Assembly (NCBI GenBank): GCA_002812745.2
Contig: NCSJ02000068.1
Coordinates: 1 to 64,000 of the forward strand
Direction of reading: 5' to 3'
DNA: 64,000 bases
Source: Scytalidium lignicola
Taxonomy: Eukaryota > Ascomycota > Leotiomycetes
Under the pieces are notes generated by a model. That model did no database searches and was not told where the DNA came from. It was given only the letters and a program-made list of their open reading frames with translations. Of the stretch, positions 1-10,527 are shown piece after piece (the first letter of the stretch is position 1; the number at the start of each line of letters is the position of its first letter). A program made the position numbers and the translations under genes.

Positions 1-848
1 GCCCCCCCAGGCCCTGTCGTCACGGTCTTCTCGGCCACGGTAGCCACGGTATTCATCACGGCCGCCATAGCCACGACGGCGGTCATCGTAACGGTCGCCA
101 AATCGGGGAGGCGGGCGATTTTCTTAACTTATGTATCAGCTCGTTGTCATTGCACTTTGAGGGGGCGTAATTCTTACCTCTCTTTGGTGGGCCAAAGTAC
201 TTGCCAGGAGTAGGAGTTCGAGGACGGGAACGACGGGCTTTCTCAATGCTTAGGGTGCGGCCTTCGATAACCTCACCTTGAAGACCTTCCTTCGCAGCAT
301 CGGCTTGCTCGGCGGTAACCATCTTAACGAAGCCGAAGCCACGAGACTCCTTAGTATGAGGATCAAGCATGATTTGACACTTCTCAACATCACCATACTT
401 CTCAAAGAGACGAGTTACCTCGAGCTCTGAGAGACGGGGGTGGATACCAGTGACAAAGAGATTGGAGCCTGGGTTGATGGCACCATCATCTTGTGGTGGT
501 CCACGGTCGTTTTTTGGAGGTCCACTATGAATGTCAGAATATAAGCTCAATCCAGATTCAAATACACTGACCGAGAATCAGCACCATTGCCGATACCATT
601 AGGGGAGGCAGAACGGCGAGGACCGCCTCGTGGGCTATCACCACGACGAGTAGGGCGTGGAGAAGCACTACGGTCTCGTTGCTCATAACGGGGGGCCTCG
701 TCTGTAAGCCACGACCATAATTAGTTTCAAAAATGCTTGACAAGCTAGGAAACCTAGAGGATGTATATCTTTGTTCTGGCTTTGATGTTGTGAACGACAT
801 ACCCTCATAACGAGTGCCATTCTCGGGCTCGTAATCCATGGAAGTCAT
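1..848 (-). CDS. Tra2-like SR-family RNA-binding protein (3' end cut by window edge)
   Basis: Four exons on the minus strand: 848-803, 701-572, 524-178 and 122-1. All junctions are GT/AG and keep phase. The 215 visible residues hold an RS/RG-rich N-terminus (about 17-60), one RRM at about 80-155 with RNP2 LFVTGI and RNP1 RGFGFVKM, and a linker RTPTPGKYFGPP. That linker is the hallmark of Transformer-2 splicing regulators. The last exon starts an Arg/Gly/Asp/Tyr-rich tail that runs off the window. Tra2 proteins bind purine-rich exonic enhancers in the nucleus and recruit SR proteins; that role is inferred from the family. Start is the ATG at 848; a second in-frame ATG lies three codons later. 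Stop codon not seen. Confidence 0.88.
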
Positions 849-1234
849 CTTGAACTTGGTAGAGCTTTAAAGGTGAAATTCTCAGATGGAAGTCGCGAAA
901 CTGCGGGAATCCCTATGGAATGTAAACTAAAATCACCTTGAGTACAAGATGATGGAATATATCACCAACAGTGCGATGGATTTGACAGCTTTGTTGTAGT
1001 GATGTTAGAAGTTAGAAGCTGAGGTCGCGAGTAAAGGAAGATCAGATCTGGCCGCGTAAAATAGACTAGTCCCAAATTAGACAAGCGCAACGCGCCTCTC
1101 CAGTCAGCTATGCAGCGTAGCAGCTTTATGAACTTTAAGACTTTGTTTGCTCAGGAAGTGATTAATTTTTAAAGGAGCTAAGATATGCTTGTTATGAATG
1201 CTAAACTTGTATCTCCTTTTATCTCCGTACAACG
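849..1234. other. Intergenic spacer upstream of the Tra2-like gene
   Basis: This 386 bp stretch lies between the start of the Tra2-like gene and the stop of the glutaminase gene, both on the minus strand. It should hold the promoter of the first and the 3' UTR of the second. I see no gene or repeat in it. Confidence 0.5.
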
Positions 1235-4025
1235 TTACAACTCCCCATCCCCTAGCGGAAATTTCTCTCTGCTATTGCCGTCTTTCTCCTTCACTTCGTT
1301 TAAGAATGCCAATGCATGAGCAGCTTTCCCATTACAAGCCCTTTCCAAGGACATGTAAGCGAAACTTCCGCCTACTACTGGTCTAGCCTTGAAGTTGATG
1401 CCTGGCCAGCCAGGTTCTGAAGTATGGTCAGCATAAGATCAAATAGGTATCAAGATATGGAGACTTACGTTCAGTATCATATAAATCTGTCAGTGGCCGA
1501 TCTGCATTTTGTTAGTAAAGCTGGTTATCGGACAGGGGGTTGGGGTAATTCCATACCAGTTGTAGTCTCATTAACCCAAAGAGCAATCGACTCCGTAATT
1601 TCCTCCCTAACCTCCTGGCTAGCAACTGCAACTGCAAAGAACTCCCAATCGAGCTTCGTATAGAGATGCCTGCTATCAAGTGGCAGCCCATATTTCTGGC
1701 GTACTGAATGATACCAATCGTTCTGAATCTTGTAAATCTTCTCGTCAATAAACTTTGTCCTTGGTTTCACTGGCATAAGTGGTTGCTGGCCATCTGCTAC
1801 AATGCTATCACCCGGTTTGTCCAGTGGTGGGATCTCGAAGCATAGAAGTGCTGAAGCAAACAAGTTATACATTGTCCCCCATGACCCGTACCAGGTATAT
1901 GCCAATTTCATATGGGACTTATCCCTAGATAAGCCATACCCTAGTTGCTGCCATTTTTCAATGTAACTTTCAGAGAGGTCACGGTAAAATTTTGCATCTT
2001 TTGTCTCTCCGACCAAGTCAGAGATCTCGCTCATAGCTCGAATCCCAATGATTCCTTTCAGGGCAAGGTTTGTTTGATTCGCTAGCCAGCCAGCAAAGTC
2101 GTCGGTCGAGAGTTGATTTCTTGGTATCAATGCTTCTCGGACAAGATATCCTGTCCACTGCTTCAACAATGGATAAGCTCTCTTGGCCCAGCTACGGGCC
2201 TGCTGTGCGCCAATAACACCTCCGAACGAGTCGTCAATCCCGTCTGCATCTATATGGAGAGGGAATACACCAGAAGCTGGCCCGTATAAAGCGGAGTTAC
2301 CAGTATTTGACCAGATACTGGCTGGGGGGTCATTATTCTTAAGAGAATTGATAAGAGCCAACGCTAGAAATTCGAATTAGCTACACAATTATACCTATGA
2401 ATATAGACCTAAATCAACTTACCCATAATGAGGAAGTTCCCAGATTCCTCCTAAACTACCATTAGCAACTAGCCTATATATCTCTGCAGCTTGTCATGAG
2501 AAGATTGAAAGACACATACCACTGGCATATATTCATCCCTACCATCAAGATGACCAGTTGCATTCGGATAACTGGATCCAAGATCGTGCATACAATAATC
2601 ATTAGGATATTGTCCACTGAGCTGGTACTCAATGAGTGGATCTAAAAGATTTGCTAGCCAGCGTGGATTAGTGTACAAGAAGAATGGGAATGCAGGGAAG
2701 ATAACATCGACGGTTTGGAGGTTTCCATCGGAGCTAATCTCCTTGAGGAATAGAATTGGCTCCTCGGGAGTCCCAGAGAAACAAGTCGCCCCCATGACTT
2801 GACGGGCACTCAGAGCTACAATATCCTTATAATCCTCGGAGCCAGATTGCAGAGCGTCATATTCGAGTTGTTGAGAGTAGTTGCTAGCCAACTTGAATGC
2901 TTCTTTGAAATCATAGTAGTGGTAATGCAGCAGTTTATCAGTATCTAAGTAGTAGGAGGCCCAGAGTGGACGCATATACGTCAACCCCCTAGCTGAGGCG
3001 AATTGTATAACGGTCTCCTGGATATGAGCAATTGTGAACAGAACGGTATCGGATGATTTGGCCTTCCTTGATGAAGAGGCATCACCAAGTTTGAATGATT
3101 TTGCAAATGCAAAGACAGGCTCTTCATCCATAATCTTCCGAAAATTGGAATCAATGCTATTGCTCAGGGTTCCAGTGCGAGCAAACCGCTGTCGAAGACT
3201 AGCAGAAGTCCCAGCTTCATGTTGGACATCAGCAGGGCCAGTGAAGTGAAGCGTGCCCCATTCTGCGCGGTCATTGAATTCGGTAAGAAATTGTTCAGTC
3301 CGTCGTTTTATCTTCCAGGTCTTTAAATATGTTCCCTCCGTATCTTGAGGCCCTTCGTTATTACTGAATAACCATTCAATATCATTGTCCCTATTACCAC
3401 TAACCCACAGTCCATTGATATCAACGTAAATGTCAATGTCGACATCACCATTCACATGCACGGCCAAGTATGACGCCGGGATGGACTGTCGAAATGTCGA
3501 GGTTGGGGTGATTGGGGAGAGAAATGAGAGGACTATCTGCAGTGGTCCCTCGCTGCCATTAAAGACAGGTATCTGGTACGTCAGATTAGTAGTGGAGGCG
3601 TCATAAGTAGCTCCAAGGTATGTCGGATAGGAAACATTGTAGCTTCGGCAATATTGTTAGTAATGTTGCGATTTCTAAAATTGATAGAAGTACCTTTTTG
3701 GCAATGAATCTTGCGGTCTACCTAATAATGGGAAAACACTTTGAGCTTGGGGGACTGAGGCAAGGACGGAAAATCCAACCTATAGTCGTAGAATTAGTTG
3801 GATGTTCCCCTTGTAGGAATATGCGTCATCATGAACCTCTTGTCCCGTCCAAAACATCGGCCAATGCTCCCATGGTAGTCCTCTTGCATTGCCTAGCCAT
3901 GTACTGAGGTAAGGATTTCGTACGGTCAGAGGCAACACTGGTGGTTTCAATGTTGAAGCCTCGATCGCTGTTCCTGCAGTGACTACCACCGCTGCGGAAG
4001 TAAACAACCTGGCCCACCGCATCAT
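1235..4025 (-). CDS. Secreted glutaminase A family protein (DUF4965/DUF5127/DUF1793 type)
   Basis: Seven exons on the minus strand: 4025-3837, 3779-3694, 3642-2520, 2450-2423, 2363-1557, 1501-1469 and 1416-1235. They total 2448 nt and close in frame (815 aa). The protein starts with a signal peptide (MMRWARLFTSAAVVVTAG). It then carries the family signatures NPYLSTWLGNARGLPWEHW and MFWTGQEVGFSVLAS near the N-terminus, DEYMPVEESGNFLIMALA in the middle (built across a 28 nt micro-exon), and ARPVVGGSF near the end. These match fungal extracellular glutaminases that hydrolyse L-glutamine to glutamate and ammonia; activity is inferred. Several N-glycosylation sequons fit secretion. The upstream in-frame codon at 4052 is GTG, so the ATG pair at 4025/4022 is the likely start. 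The first intron has an unusual GTTCAT donor. Confidence 0.87.
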
Positions 4026-4770
4026 GAAGTACGATAAATGCGGCCGGTCCACTCAAATTCTTCGATTTAATAGCAAATAAACATATGTTTTTGCGTCCAG
4101 ACAAGAGGAATAGTCCGAACAGAGAAAGTTTCAAGGAAGAGAGGAAAGAGCTGGAGTTGTAAGCTCTGTGGGAGAGCTGTTTCATGGCTCTTGCCAACCT
4201 TGACTACCCTGGTCAACTATGCGGTCATGGGGACTGGCACCCTGCATCCTGAGCGGCTACAACGACCCATTGTGGGGTGCAGTAGAGCTTTCCCCATTCT
4301 TGGCCACGACGCACGCGGACTCAGTATAATAAATAAATTCTACTGAACATAAAATTCGCTAGCAGCCTATTAACACGAATGGGCCTCTCCTGCTTGGTCT
4401 GGCATCTTCAGAAGGTGTTTGTTCCGGCCGATAGACCAATATATGCAATAGCCCAATCGGCCGCCGGTAGGCCACCGGCGCCGGAACACGTTTGATGCAG
4501 ATGTCGGGGGCGGGGTTCACGACGATGCCCCACCAAACAGACCACTACTGTAATAAGTTGATGGACGTTCCACCGGTCATGATTGCAGTGGCTGAAGCTC
4601 TTCAGAGGACCCTGTAGAGAATATGTGCAACCACACATAGCTACAGCAGCCATGATCCAAGGGCCGACTTAATGATATAGTACAAATAAAGGTGATTATC
4701 TTCGATTTCTAACGTTTTTTATCTTTTCTAGCACCCCTTCTCTTGACCTCTCTGGTAATCCTACATCAAA
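4026..4770. other. Divergent spacer between glutaminase and SDR genes
   Basis: The 745 bp between the two divergent starts holds both promoters. The last 100 bp (from about 4672) is the parent copy of a segment that is duplicated at 5611. The short ORF on the minus strand at 4408-4653 has no coding character that I can recognise. Confidence 0.5.
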
Positions 4771-5569
4771 ATGTCCATGCAAGGGAAAATAATTGCTATA
4801 ACAGGCGGTGCATCAGGTATCGGCCTCGCATCTGCCAAGATCCTCTCCTCTCGGGGTGCAACCGTTTGCATAGCGGATTACAATCCCGACACCCTCTCTC
4901 AGACCGAGGAACACTTCAATTCTCTCAATGTTCCTTTCATGGCAAGTCTTGTGAATGTAGCAAAGCGTGCGGAAGTTGATGCTTGGATTGCTAGCATAGT
5001 AGAGAAATATGGGAGGCTTGATGGAGCCGCAAATGTAGCAGGCGTTATTGGACCACACCATGGTGTACACAAGGTCGTCGAGATTGAGGACGAGGAATGG
5101 GACCGGATTCTCTCTGTTAATTTGACTGGATTAATGTATTGTCTTCGAGCAGAATTGAGGAATATTGCTGATGGGGGTTCGATTGTTAATGTTTCTTCGA
5201 TTCAAGGTGTGATGGGTAAGTGTACATCTTTAGAGAATATTTTCCTATAAATTCTGATATGAACACACAATTGTAGGCTTCGCCCACTCCGGGGCATACT
5301 CTGCTAGTAAACACGGGGCGATTGGTCTTACTCGGGCCGCTGCAAAGGAGATGGGGGACCGGAATATTAGAGTGAATGCTGTGGGACCCGGTGCTACTCA
5401 AACACCTATGATGAATAGCTCCGAAGAGGAGAAAGCTGCAGAATCTAGCGCAATCAAGAGGCTGGGAACACCTGAAGAGATCGGAAATGTGATTGCTTTC
5501 TTACTAGGGAACGAATCTTCCTTTGTCACAGGCGCCATCTACATAGCAGATGGCGGTTGGGCTTGCTGA
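4771..5569 (+). CDS. Short-chain dehydrogenase/reductase (SDR)
   Basis: Two exons, 4771-5215 and 5277-5569, joined in phase; 245 aa. This is a classical SDR fold: the cofactor motif TGGASGIG at residues 11-18, an Asp in CIADYN after beta-2 (which favours NAD(H) by family rule), NVAG near 88-91, Asn117, Ser142/143 in NVSSIQG, and the catalytic pair Tyr156/Lys160 in YSASK. The PG motif and the C-terminal VTGAIYIADGGWAC are intact. So it is a plausible active NAD(P)-dependent oxidoreductase; the substrate cannot be told. The ATG at 4771 is followed two codons later by another ATG. Forty bases after its stop begins a broken copy of its promoter and 5' end, so the locus has been through a tandem duplication. 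Confidence 0.9.
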
Positions 5570-5610
5570 AGTAGCAGCCACGGTGGAAACTATCACTTAC
5601 TATTTTTATC

Positions 5611-5840
5611 TTGATAATACAGTACAAATAAAGCTAATTCTCTTCGATTTCTATCCGTTTTTATACTTTCTAGCGCCCCTTCTCTTGACCTCTCCGGTAA
5701 ACATGAAAATACCCATGCAAGGGAAAATAACTGCAATAGCAGGCGATGCATCTGCTAAGATCCTCTCCTCTTGGGCTGCTCTGGAGTTTATGAGAATTTC
5801 CTCCCTCGATTCATACCGGTGGAGTCTGAGTGTTAGCTAG
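5611..5840 (+). pseudogene. Truncated duplicate of the SDR promoter and 5' end
   Basis: From about 5611 to 5780 the sequence repeats 4672-4856, covering about 100 bp of promoter and the first codons of the SDR. Shared stretches include TCTTCGATTTCTA, CCCCTTCTCTTGACCTCT, CCATGCAAGGGAAAATAA and AAGATCCTCTCCTCT. The copy reads MKIPMQGKITAIAGDASAKILSS from 5703. It has lost 18 nt between two GCATC repeats, which removes most of the glycine-rich cofactor motif. Similarity stops after about 23 codons and the frame ends at 5840. No later SDR part follows. It is a relic of a tandem duplication, unlikely to encode a working enzyme. Confidence 0.8.
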
Positions 5841-5938
5841 CTGTCTCTGATTGCTAAATTACCGCTAGAACGGCAACTTTATAAAGCACACTCTGGAATA
5901 AAAAGTACCGCACGTGTCATAAGCGGTTTTGCACCACA

Positions 5939-6883
5939 ATGTCTCAAAGTCTGACGATAACTCCCCAGCAATTACCAGAGGCTAAAGATAACGTGGAATT
6001 TCTCGATTCTTCATTTTTCAAGTTCGGTGCGAGTAGTCGACAGCTTCCAACCCCTGCGGAAGTAAGAGCACAATCAGTCGGGCCCAAGGATAAGCCAGTT
6101 CCCGTTATATTTGACCACCTCAATCTTCTTGTGAAATTTGGACATCGAGTCACGATCGCAGAAGCTCAATGTCTCTGGATTATCAGGAGAGTACTGGGTG
6201 ATGCTGTCCCTGTTCCCGAACTCTACGGGTGGAAGGTTGATGGATCTGAAGTGTTTATCTATATGGAATATATTCAAGGACAAGAACTCCGTTGCCGATG
6301 GGATTCACTGAGTATTAGTGAAAAAACAGATATCTGTAACCAATTAAAGAGGATGATCACGACTCTCCACCAGGTGCACCAACCGCCTTCTGATCAATTT
6401 ATTGGTATGTTATTCTACCGAAGAATTAAATTTGTGATTTAACTGTTTTACACAGGATCTATCAATCGACAAAGTCCCTTGGACTATGTTTTTGCATTAA
6501 TGCCTGCTGCAGGGCCATTTCCCAGTGTTAAAAAATTTAATGATTGGCTTGCCTGGTTGCCTGGGAGGTTTTTACCAGATCACATAAAATATGAAGATCC
6601 TTGGAGGCCTCTGCTACCAGATACGGGTAGAATCACCTTAACCCATGGTGATCTCCATCAAGGCAATATTCTTATATCTCTCACCAACCCACCTCAAGTT
6701 ATTGCGATCATTGATTGGGGCCAGGCTGGTTGGTATCCGGACTATTGGGAGTACTGCAAGGCTGCATATACTTCTTGGTATTCTGGAGAATGGCGTAATC
6801 GATGGATCCCGTTGTTTCTTGCTCCACGGTTAGAAGAACACGAGGCATTTTCGGAATACACTATGGCAATAGGAGCAGTATGA
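5939..6883 (+). CDS. APH-family phosphotransferase-like protein
   Basis: Two exons, 5939-6404 and 6456-6883, joined in phase; 297 aa. It has the protein-kinase-like fold of fungal aminoglycoside-phosphotransferase (APH, PF01636) proteins: VPVPELYGW and the hinge-like IYMEYIQGQEL in the N-terminal half, catalytic HGDLHQGN (His219, Asp221, Asn226), and the metal-binding IDWGQAGW (Asp242). All key residues are present. Such families are very large in filamentous fungi and their substrates are mostly unknown; drug resistance should not be assumed. The intron has a GTATGT donor and an ACACAG acceptor. A CACGTG hexamer lies about 28 bp upstream of the start. Confidence 0.88.
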
Positions 6884-7401
6884 GATAATTTACGACATAT
6901 GTTCTACCATTTAATTTTACCCTGTGGATCATAATTACAAAGCGTGTATCAGAAACACAAGCAAATATGATTCTCCTTTATTGAAGTTCCATATTTGATA
7001 CTAAAGAATGGTACGGTCTTTAAAGAAGGACATCATACAAACTAAAACTGAAGTGAATGGAAGCACCCTTTTTAAGCTTGTGGCGTTGACAACACGGTTA
7101 TAATATCAATTCTTACACTCAAACACACACGTCAAAAAGGTCAACTTACAGAAATAACCCAGGAATAAGTGTAGTATTGCAAACAATAGAAACAGATCCG
7201 AGAATTTCAAGACTCTTTAAACTCGGGTTTATCATCATTCAAGGACCGAGAAACATCGGTGACGTAATTGATACGGTAGCCAGGGGTCCACTGAAAGTTA
7301 TCAGTGCGGTTCCTGGCCGATTCCGAATTTAGCACGATCGCAACGACATGTATCGGCCTCCATCAACAATCTCATTGTGCACTGCGAAACTCCACACAAT
7401 C
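6884..7401. other. Spacer between APH and Ap4A phosphorylase genes
   Basis: The 518 bp contains the 3' UTR of the APH gene and the promoter of the next gene. There is no recognisable gene. An ATG at 7348 is in frame with the next gene and is an alternative start. Confidence 0.45.
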
Positions 7402-8487
7402 ATGGCTAAACCCCCAAAGGGTTTACCAAACCTCGTTCATGATAAATTTTACAAGGCTAGAAACGACGGTAGCTTAACTTACTACCCAACTCAAGTGTCT
7501 ATTCTCTGCTGTGATAACCTAACTGTGAGCTGGCGGTCTACTCTAGTCATATAATAGAGAAAGCCTTACTAATACTTAGTCAATACAGTTCCAATTACGA
7601 TATTCCCCAGCGTTAGCCCAAAAGCCCAAGGCCAACAAACAGGATCCAACCAAGAAACCATTCAATCCCTTCCTTAATCCTTCACCACGCCTCCATGTGA
7701 CCGAGCTATCTGCCACCCATTATGTAGTGCTGAACAAATTTGCTGTTGTTCCAGAACACTTCATAGTAGCTACGAAAGAATTTAAGCCACAGACAGACCT
7801 TCTAGAAGAGGATGATCTTGGAGCAGCATATGCTTGTCTGGCAGCATACCATGCAGAGGGCAAAGAGTTATTTGGGTTCTTTAACTCCGGCCAACACTCA
7901 GGCGCAAGCCAGCCACATAGACATATACAATTCCTACCGGTAGACTCGATGTTTGAAGGATTGAAAAGTGATGAATGGAAGCCTCTTATAGATCGTCTTG
8001 CAATAGACCCCAAGCCAGGTAGGCATGTGATTTTGAAAGTGAAGGTGATTTACTGATAATCATAGATCTTCCATTTCTCTATTTTTCGTCTCCAATTCCA
8101 AAAGATGCCACTCCAAACATTATCCATAAAGCATATTTGAAGATGCACGATCAAGCATGTCATGCGATGCGACAGTTGTCACATAATGCTGGAGGTGATT
8201 TGGATAGAACCACGGTCGTAGCAGGTCCCTCACCTATCAGTTATAATCTTGGCTTTACAAATAAAGCAATAGTATTATGCCCAAGGGCTGCGGAGGGTCT
8301 GAAAATATCATCAGAAAGCGGCGAATTATTAGGACCGGTTGCCTTAAATGGGACTGTTTTAGCCGGGACACTCTTAGTAAAGAGTGATGCAGAGTGGAGC
8401 ACCCTACAAAATGATGAAAAGAAGCTCAAAGATATCCTGAGTGCTATTGGAATTCCACAGAATCACCCAGTGCAGCACAGTCTTTGA
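7402..8487 (+). CDS. Ap4A phosphorylase / ATP adenylyltransferase
   Basis: Three exons, 7402-7524, 7589-8018 and 8066-8487; 975 nt, 324 aa, which fits the yeast Apa1/Apa2 length. The N-terminal half gives FQLRYSPALAQKPK across the first junction, then the nucleotidyl-transfer motif GASQPHRHIQFLP with His151-x-His153-x-Gln155 (the HxHxQ variant of the HIT superfamily). The C-terminal domain has YNLGFTNKAIVLCPR and the closing GTVLAGTLLVKS. The enzyme splits diadenosine tetraphosphate with phosphate into ATP and ADP. Start at 7402 (MAKPPKGLPNLV) is preferred by similarity; the upstream in-frame ATG at 7348 would add 18 residues. The first exon uses a GTGAGC donor. Confidence 0.9.
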
Positions 8488-8647
8488 TATAGTTGATTTC
8501 ATTCAGCAACCAGATATACGCAACCCAACTTTTTGAAATTGAAAAACGCCCCAGCTCATTTATGAACCCAAATCAACGTAAGCAAAACGCCTCTAGAACC
8601 GATTGAAAGTTAAAGTTGGGCTCGGTAGCTATCTTAGCAGACTTCAA

Positions 8648-10527
8648 TCATTCAGCGTGCCTTAGGTCTGAAAACTCGGCTTCTTGAAGTTCATCCCATT
8701 TCTTTCGACAGGTCGCATTCCCAAAATGGTACGAACCACCATTTTCTGCTATATATTCAGCAACATGCTTCCATGGAACTTTATTCTGCGATGAAGTTGG
8801 GCCATAAATGGTCAGTCTGTATACAGCCTCCCTCAGAAGGTTCAACTGCAGATGAAGCATTAGCACAGTTTATAATATGCTTGGCTACAGTACCTACATC
8901 CTTCTCCTTCCACTCTGGCCTCCGTACGCGTGCCTTGCGAGGTTTAATCAATGTCCTGAAACGTCCTCTCAAGGTTGATTCAGCCTCCGTGAAGTTTCCT
9001 AGCTTGCGGATCTCTTTATATGACTTTCCTTCCAGTCTTAATCGGACGAGGAAAGCATCACGAGAATCTCGCACATGTTTGAGTTTCTCCATCATAGCAG
9101 AGTGATCCAGCGACTCCATTGCAGTGTGCTCCGAGTTTTGTTCTGGCTTTGGTTCAATCCTTGGGAGAATCTTTGGCTTGGGAGTTTTTGGTTCCTTCTT
9201 GACTGCTGTGCGCTCGGAATCGTTCACTAGTTTGTCATTCATCGTAGTAGACTCAGATGAAGGATTGTGATCTGTTGTTGACTTGAGTGCATAGCTTTCG
9301 GTGTCTTTCTTATTACTTCGGAGGATGCGACTCGTAAAGAGAGCTCGTCGAAGGATAGGCTCGCATCTTCGAATCTGTCGTTGTTGATTGTCTCCATGGA
9401 TATGCTGGGATCCCCAAATTGGCAAGGTATCCATATCTGATAATATTGGTCCCTCAGAGCCTGCAGTTGAGCAATCGCTAGGTGCTGTGGTGCTTTTGCC
9501 AGACTCAGATAATGACATTGACATCTCATGTTCAAAAAAGGCTCCAGCAGAGACATTCAGGAGCTCCGATGCTGTCAATGTCCACGTAGCGTCCCTGTAA
9601 TGTCGACGATGTACATCCAGAGGAATGTCGTTGTCTAAGTGGAAGCTGTTATAAGAGCATGGTAGACCATCGGCAGTACCAAGCTCATCAAGGTCCAGCG
9701 TTAGAGCATTCCTTGAAATGGGAATATCGCGTACGCAAGCACAGGTTGAAGAATCGGTTTGACATCTGGTGCTAGCAGGAAGCTCTGACAGCAGTGGATT
9801 ATTGGACGTCTTTGATAATGGATAGTTGTCGTTAATCATGGTTCCATAGCCACTGTTATCTATTCTAAGACAATCGTTATGGATCGGTGGCATCGGACCT
9901 CCACAGGTCGTGCAGACCAACTGAGCTGAAGGATATCGGGATGTCATCCGCGTTTGGTCTCCACCAGTCAAGCTTTCAGTGATAGAATAATTAGATACGT
10001 TTGGTTGTCCCAGAGATTCATGGCAGCTGCGCTCAGGAAGGCTCTGTTCGAGGCAGTGCACAATATGGTTGGTAGATGTGGTACTACTCATTGAACCGCC
10101 TTGAACCATCAAAGATCTATGCGCAAAAGGAGAATGAGAAAATAACGGACTTCTCGTTTGCCGGCATTGTCTCTGATCTACGGGAACATGCAATGTGGTA
10201 TTTGACAATGACATCGCTTGCACCCGAGCAATAGGAGGCTCTTGGGTAGATTCGGGGTATATGTTCTAGAGATAAGTCTGTTAGCCTCTCTTTATTAGCA
10301 TCATCCTCATCCTAGATACTAACATAGCAACCCTCATCAGTTCCAAAGTCATATATACTGTGCGCCCAGTCCTCCGTTTGTGGAGGACCTGATGGCGTTG
10401 AAATCTCCCAAACGTTATCATCATNCATCATGTTAACTGATGGTCGATGCTGGAGTGGCTGTCCTTGAATTGAGACAAAGGTTTGAAACCCATTTTGGAT
10501 TGGTCGAGATCGTGCTCTTATATCCAT
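8648..10527 (-). CDS. Myb/SANT-like DNA-binding protein
   Basis: Three exons on the minus strand, 10527-10324, 10265-8898 and 8845-8648, all in phase 0; 589 aa. Most of the protein is Ser/Asn-rich and without recognised domains. The last 120 residues are compact: a helix-turn-helix-like segment (RLEGKSYKEIRKLGNFTEAE, then STLRGRFRTL), followed after an RPEW motif by KDLNLLREAVYRL and VPWKHVAEYIAENGG, then CRKKWDEL. This is a Myb-like repeat of the type found in many filamentous fungal nuclear proteins. It probably binds DNA in the nucleus; targets unknown. One N at 10425 falls in codon space without breaking the frame. The start ATG is chosen at 10527; an upstream exon cannot be excluded. Confidence 0.78.

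Noticed and set aside
4408..4653. 81-codon minus ORF between glutaminase and SDR genes
   Set aside because: Short, no motif, and sits in a divergent promoter region.
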